The notes under the pieces are model-generated. The model was not told the origin of the DNA and searched no databases. It worked only from the letters and a program-made list of their open reading frames with translations. 9,903 bases of DNA from Clostridia bacterium. Lineage in GTDB: Bacteria > Bacillota > Clostridia > Oscillospirales > Acutalibacteraceae. The stretch lies in the NCBI GenBank assembly GCA_900769375.1, contig CAAGGN010000180.1:1-9903 (forward strand), given 5' to 3'. Below are positions 1 through 5,323 of the stretch, one piece after another. The number at the start of each line of letters is the position of its first letter. Position 1 is the first letter of the stretch. The translations under genes were made by a program, and so were the position numbers.

Positions 1-44
1 CCTATTTTCCAAGGGGTAAACAGTGGATCGTATTTCTTATCCAT
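1..44 (-). CDS. NADH:flavin oxidoreductase, old yellow enzyme family (N-terminal fragment)
   Basis: This is the 5' end of a minus-strand gene that runs off the left edge. Fourteen codons are visible, reading MDKKYDPLFTPWKIG. The LFTPxKIG motif is the usual opening of old-yellow-enzyme (FMN-binding TIM barrel) oxidoreductases of the 2,4-dienoyl-CoA reductase/BaiCD type, where it forms the first strand. The start is supported by a GAAAGGAAC ribosome binding site just upstream and by a near-consensus promoter at 74-102. The family reduces activated C=C bonds using NAD(P)H; the substrate cannot be told from this fragment. Family assignment rests on one short motif, so it is likely but not certain. 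Confidence 0.72.
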   Translation of the reverse strand, partial: MDKKYDPLFTPWKI

Positions 45-73
45 ATCTTTGTTCCTTTCAACTTGATATTTTA

Positions 74-102
74 ATTATAATAGATTGTTAAAATTAAGTC
101 AA
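74..102 (-). promoter_or_regulatory. Sigma-A promoter of the flavin oxidoreductase gene
   Basis: On the minus strand the -35 is TTGACT (97-102), the spacer is exactly 17 bases (80-96) and the -10 is a perfect TATAAT (74-79). Transcription should begin near base 68, giving a leader of about 24 nt before the start codon at 44. Five of six -35 bases and all six -10 bases match consensus, so expression is probably strong and does not depend on the comM gene upstream. Confidence 0.85.
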
Positions 103-119
103 TGATTGCTATTATTTGA

Positions 120-1646
120 TTATTCTCCCCAATATTTTCTATCCAAGCTTCTGAAACGAATAGCGGATAAAATATCGGATTTTTCTATATTTTGGTGGCC
201 CGATAAATCGGCAACCGTTCTCGCCACCTTTAAAATTCGGTCGTAAGCGCGGGCGGAAAGGCCAAGTTTATCGAAGGACTGGCTTAAATATTCGCTTGCC
301 TCATCGGTCATAACGCAGAACTTGCGAAGAAGGGCGGGGGTAAGTCGGGCATTGCAGGTAATTCCCGTACCCTTATAGCGTTCAACCTGAATTTGACGGG
401 CTTTATTAACTCGCTCTCTTATAGAGGCGGAGCTTTCGGCTGGGGCTTTGTCGCTTAACGCCTTATAATCAACGGGCGGCACCTCAACGTGCAAATCGAG
501 GCGGTCAAGCATAGGTCCTGAAATGCGGTTAAGATACTTTCTAACCATATTTGATGTGCAACTGCACTCTTTTGTGGGGTGTCCGTAAAATCCGCAAGGG
601 CAGGGGTTCATAGCCGCTACCAAAGTTACGGAACTTGGATACGTAACAGAGCCGGAAGCACGGGCAACGGTGATTTCTCCGTCCTCAATAGGTTGGCGCA
701 AGGCCTCCATAGCATCCCTTTTAAATTCGGGAAGCTCATCTAAAAATAAAACGCCGTTATGGGATAAGGAAACCTCACCCGGTTTTGGTACGGTACCGCC
801 TCCCGTTAGTCCCACCGAAGATATAGTATGATGGGGAGAGCGGAAGGGACGGGTAGTAATAATTGGGTTTTTGCGGTTGAGAATTCCTGCCACAGAGTGA
901 ATTTTAGTAGTTTCAATAGATTCCTCAAAGGTCATTTCTGGGAGTATTGTTGGAAGGCGTTTTGCAAGCATACTTTTACCTACTCCGGGAGGGCCGATAA
1001 GGAGTATATTATGTCCGCCCGCCGCCGCAACCTCAAGGGCCTTTTTGGCGGTTAACTGACCTCTTACCTCGCTGAAATCGGGAAGGTTTTCTATGGCATC
1101 CTCAAAAGAGGGCTTAAATTCGGCAGGGGGAATTAGTTGTTCACCCTTAATATGACCGATAATTTCGGGAATAGTGCTTACGGGGTAAACGTTAAGACCT
1201 TCTACTGCTGCCGCTTCAATACTGTTTTCTTCGGGCACAAATATATGGTTTATTCCGTTCTGCTTGGCGGTTATGGCCATAGCAAGAATTCCGTTTACCG
1301 AGCGGATTCTGCCGTCGAGAGAAACCTCACCTAAAAATACGCTATCCGTTGTATCGAACTTAATCTGCCCCGAAGCTAAAAGTATGGCAAGAAGTACGGG
1401 AAGGTCGTAAACCGCGCCCTCCTTTTTCTTATCGGCAGGGGCAAGATTTACGGTGATTCTGCCCGTAGGGAACTTAAAGCCGCAGTTTTTTATAGCGGCT
1501 CGAACACGGTCCCGTGATTCCTTTACCGCAGTGTCGGGAAGACCGACGATATCAAAGCAGGGAAGACCGCCCGAAACGTCGGCCTCAATTTCTATCATAT
1601 ATGATTCAATTCCGAAAATTCCAACGCTTTTAATTTTAGAAAACAT
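120..1646 (-). CDS. comM: ComM/YifB family Mg-chelatase-like AAA+ ATPase
   Basis: Complete 508-residue protein, the normal length for the family. Residues about 1-165 form the ChlI-like N-terminal domain (FDIVGLPDTAVKESRDRVRA, then TVNLAPAD). The AAA+ core has Walker A GPPGVGKS (218-225), PFRSPHHT (267-274) and Walker B VLFLDE (299-304). A cysteine cluster follows (C349, C351, C361, C363 in NPCPCG...CSC), then GPMLDRLDLHVEVP and the C-terminal Mg_chelatase_C region. ComM of Gram-negative bacteria is a hexameric helicase that promotes branch migration during natural transformation; the role in Firmicutes is less well shown. The reading frame extends 13 codons further up to 1685, but I chose the ATG at 1646. 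It has an AGGGGTGG ribosome binding site, and the promoter at 1674-1702 would begin transcription near 1667, inside the extension. No terminator hairpin follows the stop codon. Confidence 0.95.
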   Translation of the reverse strand: MFSKIKSVGIFGIESYMIEIEADVSGGLPCFDIVGLPDTAVKESRDRVRAAIKNCGFKFPTGRITVNLAPADKKKEGAVYDLPVLLAILLASGQIKFDTTDSVFLGEVSLDGRIRSVNGILAMAITAKQNGINHIFVPEENSIEAAAVEGLNVYPVSTIPEIIGHIKGEQLIPPAEFKPSFEDAIENLPDFSEVRGQLTAKKALEVAAAGGHNILLIGPPGVGKSMLAKRLPTILPEMTFEESIETTKIHSVAGILNRKNPIITTRPFRSPHHTISSVGLTGGGTVPKPGEVSLSHNGVLFLDELPEFKRDAMEALRQPIEDGEITVARASGSVTYPSSVTLVAAMNPCPCGFYGHPTKECSCTSNMVRKYLNRISGPMLDRLDLHVEVPPVDYKALSDKAPAESSASIRERVNKARQIQVERYKGTGITCNARLTPALLRKFCVMTDEASEYLSQSFDKLGLSARAYDRILKVARTVADLSGHQNIEKSDILSAIRFRSLDRKYWGE

Positions 1647-1673
1647 ATTCCACCCCTGAAACTTAATAAAAAT

Positions 1674-1702
1674 ATTATATACCAAAATTTACTATTTTTC
1701 AA
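1674..1702 (-). promoter_or_regulatory. Sigma-A promoter of comM
   Basis: Minus strand: -35 TTGAAA (1697-1702), 17-base spacer (1680-1696), -10 TATAAT (1674-1679). This is a near-consensus vegetative promoter, with a predicted transcription start near 1667 and a leader of about 20 nt. It excludes the alternative ATG at 1683-1685, which lies upstream of the transcript. Confidence 0.82.
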
Positions 1703-1731
1703 TTATTCTTGAATATATAATTAAATTTTTA

Positions 1732-1767
1732 TTAACACTTTTATATAAATTGGAGTTATAATATAAT
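1732..1767 (+). promoter_or_regulatory. Probable promoter of the zinc-ribbon membrane protein gene
   Basis: Plus strand: two overlapping perfect -10 hexamers TATAAT (1757-1762 and 1762-1767). A -35-like TTAACA lies at 1732-1737, spaced 19 bases from the first, which is longer than ideal. The strong -10 in an otherwise plain AT-rich gap, followed by a good GAAGGG ribosome binding site (1781-1786), supports transcription starting about 20 bases before the gene. The exact -35 is uncertain. Confidence 0.45.
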
Positions 1768-1792
1768 TATAAATAAAAAAGAAGGGAATAAA

Positions 1793-2206
1793 ATGAATTT
1801 TAGATATAGAATAATGGAGTTTATGCGGGGACGCTATGGGCTTGATAATATGTTTTATGTGCTCTTTGCGGTTGCCGCCGCATTAGCGTTTTTAAACTGC
1901 TTTATCCGTTCCTTTGTTTTGCAGATGATAGTTTACGCTATAGGCATTTATGCTTTTTATAGAGTGCTTTCACGAAATGTTGAGGCAAGGGCGCGAGAGA
2001 ACCGCAAGGTCAACGATATATTGAGAGGGCTAAAAAAGAAAACCGATACCGCAAGGCAGAGAAAAGCAGACACCACACATATCTATAAAAAATGCCCTAA
2101 CTGTAAAGCGGTGCTTCGTTTGCCGAGGAGAAAAGGTAAGCATACAACTGTCTGCCCAAAATGCAATCATAAATTTAAAGTAAGAGTGTATAAAGAAATA
2201 AAATAA
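1793..2206 (+). CDS. Small membrane protein with C-terminal zinc ribbon
   Basis: Protein of 137 residues. Two hydrophobic segments (about 20-36 and 40-57) form a membrane hairpin. A strongly basic, probably helical stretch (61-95, rich in R, K and E) follows, then a zinc ribbon with CPNC (101-104) and CPKC (121-124), sixteen residues between the knuckles. The pattern resembles the MJ0042-type ribbon, with a short positively charged loop (RRKGKH) between the knuckles. Positive charge before and after the membrane segments suggests both termini face the cytoplasm, leaving the ribbon inside, where it could bind nucleic acid or a protein partner. The ATG has a GAAGGG ribosome binding site six bases upstream. 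The gene stands alone, divergent from comM and convergent with the AraC gene. Architecture is clear; function is unknown and I assign none. Confidence 0.85.
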   Translation: MNFRYRIMEFMRGRYGLDNMFYVLFAVAAALAFLNCFIRSFVLQMIVYAIGIYAFYRVLSRNVEARARENRKVNDILRGLKKKTDTARQRKADTTHIYKKCPNCKAVLRLPRRKGKHTTVCPKCNHKFKVRVYKEIK

Positions 2207-2237
2207 AGGCAAGGTTTGACCTTGCCTTTTATTTTTT
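2205..2237. terminator. Bidirectional terminator between convergent genes
   Basis: Ten perfect base pairs (AAAGGCAAGG, 2205-2214, with CCTTGCCTTT, 2220-2229) and a five-base loop, followed on the plus strand by TATTTTTT. Read on the minus strand the stem is followed by TTATTTTATTT, so it can stop transcription from both sides. The stem contains part of the stop codon of the plus-strand gene (2204-2206) and touches that of the AraC gene (2229-2231), a very compact convergent junction. Confidence 0.88.
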
Positions 2238-3107
2238 ATAATTTGTAGGGGCAGGCGTCCCCGACTGCCCAATTTTATATCGTGACGGTGGTACGCCAAA
2301 ATGTTTTTTGAATGCACGGCTAAAAACGTAAATAGATGTAAATCCGAGTTCGTCGCAAACTTCAGAAACACTTTTTTCTAGGAGTAATTCTTTAGCAAAT
2401 TCCATTCTTTTACGGTTTCGATACGCCATTAAGCTAACGCCATATTTAGTTTTGAATTGCCTTTCAAGATGAAATTTGCTGTAAGAAAACTGTTTTTCTA
2501 AATTTTCGAGTTTTACCGATAGTCCTTGTCCCGCATCGATATAGTCCTTAATCTGTTGCACCGCATCTGATGGGTTTTCTTTTTGATGAAAGCAGTCTGG
2601 GAAATTATCTTTTACAATAATTTCAATAAGTTCAATAAGCTTTGCTTTTTGTGATAAAGAGCCCATGGGTGAGTCAATTACCGAAAAAAAGATTCCCAAA
2701 GCCCTCTTTTTATTCTCAAACTCAATAAAGGGGTAGGTGGGGTAATCCTCAAAAATATCCTTTTCAATGAGTGTTTTCTCATCATCCGTCAGGTCACATA
2801 TATCCTTAAAGGAAACGGGGGTTTGGGGACTTAACCAACTATAAGCCATATTAAAGTGAATATGGGGCTGTGAAATATAACCCTTTATATCCGTAAAACT
2901 ATGGGGAACAGAGGGCCTTATAAAAATGAATTGCCCTTCTTTGCACTTATAGGGAATATGGTTATATGTGAAAACAAATTCACCTTCTTCTAAATATATA
3001 AGCTCATAGTCAAAAATAATTCTTTGCTTAATGGGAGCATCGGCGGAAATTATCGAGTGCATAGCAACTCGAATATATGGATTAACTTTATTAATATTAA
3101 AGCTCAT
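2229..3107 (-). CDS. AraC family transcriptional regulator
   Basis: Protein of 292 residues with the usual two-part layout. Residues about 20-90 match an AraC-type cupin sensor domain (LIYLEEGEFVFTYN, then FIFIRPSVPHSF, typical of sugar-sensing members). Residues about 183-278 form the double helix-turn-helix domain, ending in the family signature: SVSEVCDELGFTSIYVFSRA (246-265) followed by FKKHFGVPPSRYK (266-278). The GAGG ribosome binding site supports the ATG. The gene diverges from a GH172 hydrolase gene with only 105 bases between them, so it probably senses a sugar and controls that gene; direct repeats in the gap suit an AraC dimer. The last 13 residues (280-292) lie beyond the normal end of the family and are encoded by a GC-rich palindrome that looks like an inserted repeat. 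The inducer cannot be predicted. Confidence 0.93.
   Translation of the reverse strand: MSFNINKVNPYIRVAMHSIISADAPIKQRIIFDYELIYLEEGEFVFTYNHIPYKCKEGQFIFIRPSVPHSFTDIKGYISQPHIHFNMAYSWLSPQTPVSFKDICDLTDDEKTLIEKDIFEDYPTYPFIEFENKKRALGIFFSVIDSPMGSLSQKAKLIELIEIIVKDNFPDCFHQKENPSDAVQQIKDYIDAGQGLSVKLENLEKQFSYSKFHLERQFKTKYGVSLMAYRNRKRMEFAKELLLEKSVSEVCDELGFTSIYVFSRAFKKHFGVPPSRYKIGQSGTPAPTNYKK
2241..2276. repeat. GC-rich palindromic repeat forming the AraC C-terminus
   Basis: The arms GGGCAG (2249-2254) and CTGCCC (2265-2270) enclose a ten-base GC-rich centre, set in AT-rich flanks. The left side begins GTAGGGG, a form I associate with short dispersed intergenic palindromes in clostridial genomes; that link is from memory and unchecked. 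In frame on the minus strand it codes for GQSGTPAPTN. I saw no second copy in this window. Base composition differs sharply from the neighbouring DNA. Confidence 0.5.
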
Positions 3108-3120
3108 ATCAAAACCTCGG

Positions 3121-3153
3121 CAAGAAATGTTAAATTATATACAACAAATGTTA
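3121..3153. repeat. Direct repeats, likely AraC-type operator
   Basis: CAAGAAATGTTA (3121-3132) and CAACAAATGTTA (3142-3153) match at 11 of 12 positions and are offset by 21 bp, two helical turns. This same-face direct-repeat arrangement is typical of sites bound by AraC-family dimers. The two copies flank the candidate araC -10 and the second abuts the candidate -35 of the GH172 gene. That layout would let one bound dimer repress the regulator gene and activate the hydrolase gene. The repeats are seen; the binding is inferred. Confidence 0.6.
3134..3139 (-). promoter_or_regulatory. Candidate -10 element of the araC gene
   Basis: Minus strand TATAAT, a perfect -10 about 27 bases before the start codon. 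No recognisable -35 lies 16-18 bases upstream, so the promoter is weak or relies on a regulator. It sits between the two direct repeats, as expected for autoregulation. Confidence 0.42.
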
Positions 3154-3190
3154 TTTAAATATTACCATAAAAATAGTAATATGTAAATAA
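3151..3190. promoter_or_regulatory. Long inverted repeat upstream of the GH172 gene
   Basis: TTATTTAAATATTAC (3151-3165) and GTAATATGTAAATAA (3176-3190) are inverted copies matching at 14 of 15 positions, separated by ten bases. They span the candidate -35/-10 region of the hydrolase promoter. This could be an operator for a symmetric dimer or a leader structure. It is AT-rich, which raises the chance of coincidence, but 14 of 15 is long for that. Confidence 0.5.
3154..3182 (+). promoter_or_regulatory. Candidate promoter of the GH172 gene
   Basis: Plus strand: weak -35 TTTAAA (3154-3159), 17-base spacer and -10 TAATAT (3177-3182), with a predicted start near 3189. The poor -35 directly beside the downstream direct repeat (ending 3153) is what a class II, activator-dependent AraC promoter looks like. 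Confidence 0.45.
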
Positions 3191-3212
3191 TTAAAGAAAG
3201 GCCGTGAAATAA

Positions 3213-4268
3213 ATGTTAAATAATTTGACTACAAAAAAAGATATCAGAACGTTTTCCGTAAGTCCCGAAAACTTAACGGGTGAAAAGGGCAAAGGCGGTA
3301 TGGCTATTGAGGGCTCTGCCGCTTGGAATGCAAGGGAGCTCGGTCAGGGTTGGAAGGTAAATCCATATTTAGTTGCAGGTCCCGGAGAGACCATAGTCCT
3401 TGCCGACGTTAAGGGTCAGGGCGCCATTAAGCATATATGGATAACCGATAACTCCGTAAGAGGCCGTCTTTTAATACTCAGAATTTATTTCGACGGTCAT
3501 AAAAATCCCGCTGTTGAAGCGCCACTTTCGGATTTCTTTGCCAATGCAGAGTATACCGAGTTCAGACAACTTACAAGCTTAGCAATAACCAATAACCCAG
3601 GTCGCGGTCTTAATTGCTATTTTGAGATGCCTTACTTTAAGGGCTTTCGTATCGAGATAGAAAATACCTGTTCTGCCGCCGTTAATGTTTATTATCAGAT
3701 TGATTGTGAAGAGAAGAAAATCCCCGAGAATTCCCTTTATTTTCACGCCCAATTTCGTCGTGTAAACCCACTTCCATATAAAGAGGATTATGTAATTCTT
3801 GATAATATTAAGGGCAACGGTCATTATGTTGGCACTTATATGCACTGGGGCGTTAAGGATAACGGCTGGTGGGGCGAAGGCGAGATAAAGTTCTTTATTG
3901 ATGGAGATAAGCAGTTCCCAACAATTTGTGGCACAGGTACAGAAGATTACTTCTGCGGCGCATATAACTTTGACGTGGGCGGCCATTATATAGAATATAC
4001 TACTCCTTATGCCGGCCTTTCAAAGGTGCGCAACACCGATGAAACATATAAGGCCAACAGATTTTTTAATATGTACCGTTGGCATATAACGGATCCGATT
4101 TATTTCAAAGAAGATTTGAAGGTTACCATTCAAGCGCTCGGTTGGATGAGCGAGGGAAGATACCATCCCCTTCGCGATGATATTTCTTCGGTTGCTTATT
4201 GGTATTCGGATAATCTTGATGATGAGTATCCGAAACTCCCAAGCAAAAATGATTTGGAAATAATCTAA
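3213..4268 (+). CDS. GH172 (DUF2961) glycoside hydrolase
   Basis: Protein of 351 residues matching the DUF2961/GH172 family over its whole length. Conserved stretches include LTGEKGKGGMA (21-31), ARELGQGWKV (40-49), GQGAIKHIWIT (68-78), YFHAQFRRVNPLPYK (176-190), HYVGTYMHWGV (204-214), NGWWGEGEIKFFIDGD (217-232), GTGTEDYF (240-247) and FNMYRWHITDPI (285-296). Characterised GH172 enzymes are retaining exo-furanosidases: a bifidobacterial alpha-D-fructofuranosidase acting on difructose anhydride, and exo-D-arabinofuranosidases. The acidic residues E222, E224 and E244 lie in the most conserved motifs and are candidates for the catalytic pair. There is no signal peptide, so it should act in the cytoplasm on imported small sugars. 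AAAGG (3197-3201) precedes the ATG by 11 bases. It is a single-gene unit apparently controlled by the divergent AraC regulator; no sugar transporter is adjacent. Substrate is unknown. Confidence 0.92.
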   Translation: MLNNLTTKKDIRTFSVSPENLTGEKGKGGMAIEGSAAWNARELGQGWKVNPYLVAGPGETIVLADVKGQGAIKHIWITDNSVRGRLLILRIYFDGHKNPAVEAPLSDFFANAEYTEFRQLTSLAITNNPGRGLNCYFEMPYFKGFRIEIENTCSAAVNVYYQIDCEEKKIPENSLYFHAQFRRVNPLPYKEDYVILDNIKGNGHYVGTYMHWGVKDNGWWGEGEIKFFIDGDKQFPTICGTGTEDYFCGAYNFDVGGHYIEYTTPYAGLSKVRNTDETYKANRFFNMYRWHITDPIYFKEDLKVTIQALGWMSEGRYHPLRDDISSVAYWYSDNLDDEYPKLPSKNDLEII

Positions 4269-4272
4269 TAAA

Positions 4273-4298
4273 AAACCCTTCGAAAATTCGAAGGGTTT
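4273..4298. terminator. Bidirectional terminator between GH172 and glycosyltransferase genes
   Basis: A stem of about 11 perfect pairs (AAACCCTTCGA, 4273-4283, with 4288-4298) and a four-base loop. The minus-strand RNA then runs into TTTTTTATTAG, a good U-tract for the glycosyltransferase transcript. The plus-strand side has a weaker AATTTTAT tail for the hydrolase transcript. Confidence 0.87.
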
Positions 4299-4302
4299 AA
4301 TT

Positions 4303-5214
4303 TTATCTTCTGCCCATAGCGTAAAGGATATCGCCTATACGCTCTTTAAAGGGGAAATATTTAATATAACTTTTATTAAGCCAGAGTTTGAGTGTTTTGC
4401 TGAGTGATTCTTCTTTAAGTGCTTGGAGTCGGTGCTCGCAAGCGCCTAAAAGTTTATTCTTATCAGCATAATTGGAAATTGCTTTTGCAAGGGCGATTCG
4501 CTCTTCTGCGATTTCTATTCTTGATGCCTTTTTGGGCTGGAGCCCTATAAGATTATCTCCGTGAATGCGGTATTTAATGAGAGCGGCATCGTAGAAATAA
4601 AGTCCGCCCTTTGCCGCCGCCATAACGTTCATTTCATAGTCATGGGGAAGATTACAGTTTGTAAGACGAACATAACTGTCCGATAGCTCCTTTCTGACCG
4701 CCATAGTGCAACCGGGGGAAATGTTGCTATGAAATTCGGAAACCAAACTAATCTTTTCAAGACGTTTTTTAAGGAGTTTGTCAATCAGTCCGTAGTTATT
4801 CTTCTTTTGGGAAGCGGGTTTTTCGGTCCCGTCTGAATCGATAATGAGAAAGGCAGTATTAAGGGCCAAAATCTGAGGATTCTGCGCCATAACACTTGAT
4901 ATGGTTTCAAGTTTATCTTCAAACCATATATCATCTTGGTCGCAAAGGCAGATAACGTCGCCTGCGCTTTCCGAAAGGGCTTTGCGGTAGTTTTTGATAA
5001 ACCCAAGGTTCTCTTTGTTTTCAATGAGACGCCAAGTAGTAAGAGCGTTTTCTTCAATGAAGTTTTTGATAATCTCGGGCGTATTATCGGTGGAAGCATC
5101 ATCGACTATTAAAACCTCATCAGCGCTTCTGATTTGATTCATTATGGATGAAAGTTGTTCTTTTATATACTTCTCTCCGTTATAGGTAGTAACTGCCACA
5201 GATATATTAAGCAT
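4303..5214 (-). CDS. Glycosyltransferase family 2
   Basis: Protein of 303 residues. The GT-A fold begins at ISVAVTTYNGEKYIKEQL (4-21) and continues with VLIVDDASTDNT (34-45) and ENLGFIKNYRKAL (68-80). The metal- and nucleotide-sugar-binding region is ICLCDQDDIW (88-97), with the DxD-like acidic cluster D92-D95. HDYEM (191-195) and YRIHGDNLIG (215-224) are typical of rhamnosyltransferase-like GT2 enzymes that build surface polysaccharides. No membrane segment is evident, so it is cytosolic or peripheral. The frame opens ten codons earlier at 5244, but I chose the ATG at 5214. It has a GAGGGGG ribosome binding site at six bases, and the promoter at 5245-5273 would start transcription near 5238, past the earlier ATG. 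It is a single-gene unit, not in a polysaccharide cluster; donor and acceptor sugars are unknown. Confidence 0.9.
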   Translation of the reverse strand: MLNISVAVTTYNGEKYIKEQLSSIMNQIRSADEVLIVDDASTDNTPEIIKNFIEENALTTWRLIENKENLGFIKNYRKALSESAGDVICLCDQDDIWFEDKLETISSVMAQNPQILALNTAFLIIDSDGTEKPASQKKNNYGLIDKLLKKRLEKISLVSEFHSNISPGCTMAVRKELSDSYVRLTNCNLPHDYEMNVMAAAKGGLYFYDAALIKYRIHGDNLIGLQPKKASRIEIAEERIALAKAISNYADKNKLLGACEHRLQALKEESLSKTLKLWLNKSYIKYFPFKERIGDILYAMGRR

Positions 5215-5244
5215 AAATAACCCCCTCTGGATCTGTACCTTCAT

Positions 5245-5273
5245 ATTCTACCACATTTTGCCTAATATTACAA
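5245..5273 (-). promoter_or_regulatory. Sigma-A promoter of the glycosyltransferase gene
   Basis: Minus strand: -35 TTGTAA (5268-5273), 17-base spacer, -10 TAGAAT (5245-5250), with a predicted start near 5238. It supports the downstream start codon at 5214 over the ATG at 5244. Confidence 0.68.
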
Positions 5274-5285
5274 GAAAAACAAAAC

Positions 5286-5309
5286 CGCAGACCGCAAAAG
5301 CGGTCTGCG
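5286..5309 (-). terminator. Terminator of the deacetylase-MFS operon
   Basis: Ten perfect pairs (CGCAGACCGC with GCGGTCTGCG) around an AAAA tetraloop, followed on the minus strand by GTTTTGTTTTTC. It lies 14 bases after the MFS stop codon, before the glycosyltransferase promoter. Confidence 0.9.
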
Positions 5310-5323
5310 AAAAGATTTATACT

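Noticed and set aside
69..93. TTTTAA/TTAAAA inverted repeat after comM as a terminator
   Set aside because: The arms are six AT-only pairs with a long loop and no U-tract; the site overlaps the spacer and -10 of a strong promoter, which explains the composition.
828..1659. Plus-strand frames of 65-75 codons within the comM gene
   Set aside because: They lie opposite a strongly conserved gene, have no ribosome binding site or recognisable protein features, and read as antisense shadow.
3211..3221. Third AAATGTTA copy at the GH172 start codon as another AraC half-site
   Set aside because: It lacks the CAA prefix of the other two, is 65 bp from the nearer copy and overlaps the start codon; in such AT-rich DNA this is likely chance.
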